Below, piece after piece: positions 6,201 to 7,199 of a stretch of DNA of 7,199 nucleotides; the stretch's first letter is position 1; every line of letters starts with the position of its first letter. The notes under the pieces were generated by a model that saw nothing but the letters and a program-made list of their open reading frames with translations, was not told the origin of the DNA and did no database searches. Location of the stretch: the NCBI GenBank assembly GCA_009703635.1, contig WLFS01000023.1, positions 1-7,199 of the forward strand, written 5' to 3'. Source of the stretch: Actinomycetota bacterium (GTDB taxonomy: Bacteria > Actinomycetota > Actinomycetes > Actinomycetales > Microbacteriaceae). The translations under genes were made by a program, and so were the position numbers.

Positions 6201-6943
6201 CTGAGTTTTTCGAAGGCCATGGCCGCGAGAAATTTGAAATCACAACCATTCAGGATCTGGCTCACCGTATTGCCGATCGGGTGATTTTCTCAGTTGGCTT
6301 CGGCAAGGGCTCATCAGGGTCTGCGCCTAAATCACTAGGACTTATTTCTCATCGCGACGGCAATCGCTACCTAGCAAACTGCTTGGTCTCGGCACGAAAG
6401 CACCTGACCGCGGTCAGCGCTCTAGAGCCAGTGGACCTGGTTGACCCAAGCATTATCGGCTCAGATGTGTTGAGGGAAATGCTAAGTGAGATTTCCAAGC
6501 CAACCCGAAAAGCCGTAGAGGCCGATGTGAATCCAATGATTGCTGATTTGGCCATTCGATTGACCAAGTTTGGGGTCACCACTCGAACCAACTTCTCCTC
6601 AAGGCTCAAGCTGGTTGCCTCGGTGGGAGAAAAAGCTGCTGTAGTCGAACCGGACTGGGGTTTGTTGGGCTACAACCTTTCCGAGCGGCACAGGCTGCGT
6701 CCCATGATGCTTGAATCCCTTGGTTGGGAATACATAAGAGTTCCGAGCTTTGAATTATTCGCTGACCCGGAGCTTGTGGCACAGCGCATTGCCATCGCCT
6801 TAGGTATTGAAGTTAGTAAGAAGCCACAGCCGCTTTTTGAAATGGAGCCAAGGGCTTTTGAGGATACCCACTCTGCTTGGGGCGATCCGGTTGATTCAAA
6901 CGACCAGCGGCTACGTGAAGACAAACCGCCTCACTGGGCTTAG
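3293..6943 (+). CDS. Large DUF4011-SF1 helicase-Vsr-like protein with degenerate ATPase motifs (pseudo-helicase)
   Basis: 1216 residues in one intact frame. Residues about 15-160 resemble DUF4011: DPLSHFRDN, then LDTLYMASGLVDL and LRMPVLLWPVNLVRK. An SF1 (Upf1/Dna2-like) helicase core follows, split by a largely helical insert of about 400 residues (340-760). Motifs: I = LPGCGYTQT (272-280) with Tyr277 where Lys is expected; Ia = VLVLAPRRQTLNEL (296-308); II = VAIVLDGAG (795-803) with Asp800 kept but Glu replaced by Gly801; III = FGDDAIA (822-828) without Gln; IV = LKRSYRSSGQ (864-873), retained; V = TIQDLAHRIADRVIFS (985-1000), Gly lost; VI = GNRYLANCLVSARKH (1023-1037) with Ser1033 where the Arg finger is expected. 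The C-terminus (about 1115-1172: VVEPDWGLLGYN, then LSERHRLRPMMLESLGWEYIRV) resembles the Vsr/DUF559-like nuclease fold that ends such proteins; the usual Tyr-His is Tyr-Asn. I recall this architecture among phage-defence genes (Hhe type). ATP hydrolysis looks unlikely here, so a scaffold, DNA-binding or purely nucleolytic role is inferred. Confidence 0.8.
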   Translation: MSESQIPDLAIAGDSFDLWLSEIKQIGCSDPLSHFRDNSYGQINLERAHPGGLAQFVTGRPALLSNLVRDPLSFSRAHSAARRIKAKQAALSEHFGLDTLYMASGLVDLSADGKELRMPVLLWPVNLVRKHDDFELSLSRKAVVNPALAPALYAAYGVRLNNEDLLSHVQVGSDPIPIRVLDHIAALTESAGSPELRRILVISNFSSAAIELAADFRRSDNPVLKLLSGDLIADTSNQLGVADPIAVTDSDATQTKIVSRALAGASFAVETLPGCGYTQTVVLLIAALAHQGKRVLVLAPRRQTLNELSDRMAQIGLQGLGIRSSATWMDMIGAISRNEKAKPANYSSLATLRDSSREQVSNYFASFSKVDGELGVSIEQALEQLSRLAASRKPPINEARIDADQLGRHRDLTFALTLLRQASELGEFEIGPEDSSWFRARFENPQEIPARIALAKALHQGSFQELSDQLAQFTKTVEFVPARSVTDWLSYLELFVGVRDTLDKFKPEVFDRPLTELIFATAPRKDKSVMSGANRRRLKKLAKEYLRPGMHVADMHLALKEIQSQRDIWARHCLVAKAPQVPLGIAQAQNAANTFFEELKVLQLHLDSESVNPGLVDQPLDELRSILRSLAEDTSILDNYPERAMTQSRLDEAGLGQLSVELTKLHTTKDALQSELELAWWKSALETLLQRSGSSLAGDHNQVVANEQRFSQSEKDLIREGAKTVAFELATSWKNSLEIFPTEAQTLKELLKLKRAVLSEVQALAPNVYKALAPVVMCSPYEVPTVLSRSDSFDVAIVLDGAGSSIAENYSGLARASQAIIFGDDAIAAATGFNLECLPDESIERVLPESIFTAARTVMPVEVLKRSYRSSGQVLGDYINSEFYGDRIIFEPSKDSYFGRSNAVLVKVAAAKAAEPESLDAEVAQVIDLIFSHATWSPQDSLLVATASQKHAERLDQALQAGMRDKAHLAEFFEGHGREKFEITTIQDLAHRIADRVIFSVGFGKGSSGSAPKSLGLISHRDGNRYLANCLVSARKHLTAVSALEPVDLVDPSIIGSDVLREMLSEISKPTRKAVEADVNPMIADLAIRLTKFGVTTRTNFSSRLKLVASVGEKAAVVEPDWGLLGYNLSERHRLRPMMLESLGWEYIRVPSFELFADPELVAQRIAIALGIEVSKKPQPLFEMEPRAFEDTHSAWGDPVDSNDQRLREDKPPHWA

Positions 6944-7164
6944 TCCGAAGATTTAGGAGGGGAGGGCTTTGACCCCTTGGTGCCTGAGTCTCTCGAATCA
7001 GTTCTGTAAAAACCGGTGCCCTTAAAGCTCACACCCAACTGTCCAAACACTTTTCTCAGTTGACCGCCACACTCTGGGCAGAGCGTTTCCTGCTCTGCCG
7101 AGAACTCTTGCCAAATATCAAAGCTGTGTTCGCAAGCCTTGCAAACGTAGCTGTAGGTAGGCAT
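6940..7164 (-). CDS. FmdB-family zinc-ribbon protein
   Basis: The 74-residue protein begins MPTYSYVCKACEHSFDIWQE, the typical FmdB/CxxC_CXXC_SSSS start. Zinc ligands are C8-x2-C11 and C29-x2-C32 (CPECGG), followed by LRKVFGQLGVSFKGTGFYRTDSR and a short Ser/Pro/Lys-rich tail. It is named after a putative regulator of formamidase/amidase genes, but the function of the actinobacterial members is not established. The ATG at 7164 matches the family start; the upstream GAAAGAA is only a weak ribosome binding site. Its TAA (6942-6940) overlaps the TAG of the convergent large gene (6941-6943), and no terminator separates the two. Confidence 0.9.
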   Translation of the reverse strand: MPTYSYVCKACEHSFDIWQEFSAEQETLCPECGGQLRKVFGQLGVSFKGTGFYRTDSRDSGTKGSKPSPPKSSD

Positions 7165-7199
7165 AAGTTGTTCTTTCGCTCGAGTAAGGAAGAGCTATA

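Overview
The window reads as chromosomal DNA from an actinobacterium, probably a low-to-mid GC member of the Microbacteriaceae such as the freshwater planktonic lineages. This rests on several signs: the actinobacterial type of phosphoserine aminotransferase, a secreted NlpC/P60 protein with a long Arg/Lys-rich N-terminus, a typical actinobacterial orphan HNH protein, TTG/ATG starts, apparent leaderless promoters and roughly balanced base composition. No taxonomic search was possible, so the lineage is an inference. The layout looks like ordinary core genome. There is no insertion sequence, integrase, CRISPR array or phage gene.

Layout. Positions 1-83 (-) hold the first codons of a small gene whose ATG overlaps the stop of serC by one base. 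serC (about 83-1201, -) makes phosphoserine aminotransferase and probably has a leaderless promoter. A divergent intergenic region of about 215 bp follows, with a dyad-symmetric element next to a -10-like hexamer. It leads into an NlpC/P60 cell-wall hydrolase gene (1419-2324, +; TTG start, strong ribosome binding site). The 293 bp after that contain no conventional gene. They do contain a promoter-like pair, an extended RNA fold, a 24-codon mini-ORF and a strong intrinsic terminator (2516-2546), so they look like a small RNA, a regulatory leader or a structured 3' UTR. After a perfect 8-bp inverted repeat comes an HNH endonuclease gene (2618-3121, +). A tRNA-Arg(CCT) gene (3147-3218, -) converges on it.

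Positions 3293-6943 (+) encode a 1216-residue protein with the order DUF4011-like N-terminus, SF1 helicase core, Vsr/DUF559-like C-terminus. This is the architecture of large helicase-nucleases that have been linked to phage defence. Here nearly every catalytic helicase motif is altered: the Walker A Lys is Tyr, the Walker B Glu is Gly, and the motif III Gln, motif V Gly and motif VI Arg finger are also lost. The reading frame is nevertheless intact over 3.6 kb. This apparent pseudo-helicase is the most interesting object in the window. A FmdB-type zinc-ribbon gene (6940-7164, -) converges on it, and their stop codons overlap by four bases.

The genes do not form one pathway. serC with its coupled downstream partner is one unit, and the others appear to be single-gene units with their own signals. 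HNH, tRNA and pseudo-helicase sit side by side as a nucleic-acid-related cluster, but nothing shows that they work together.
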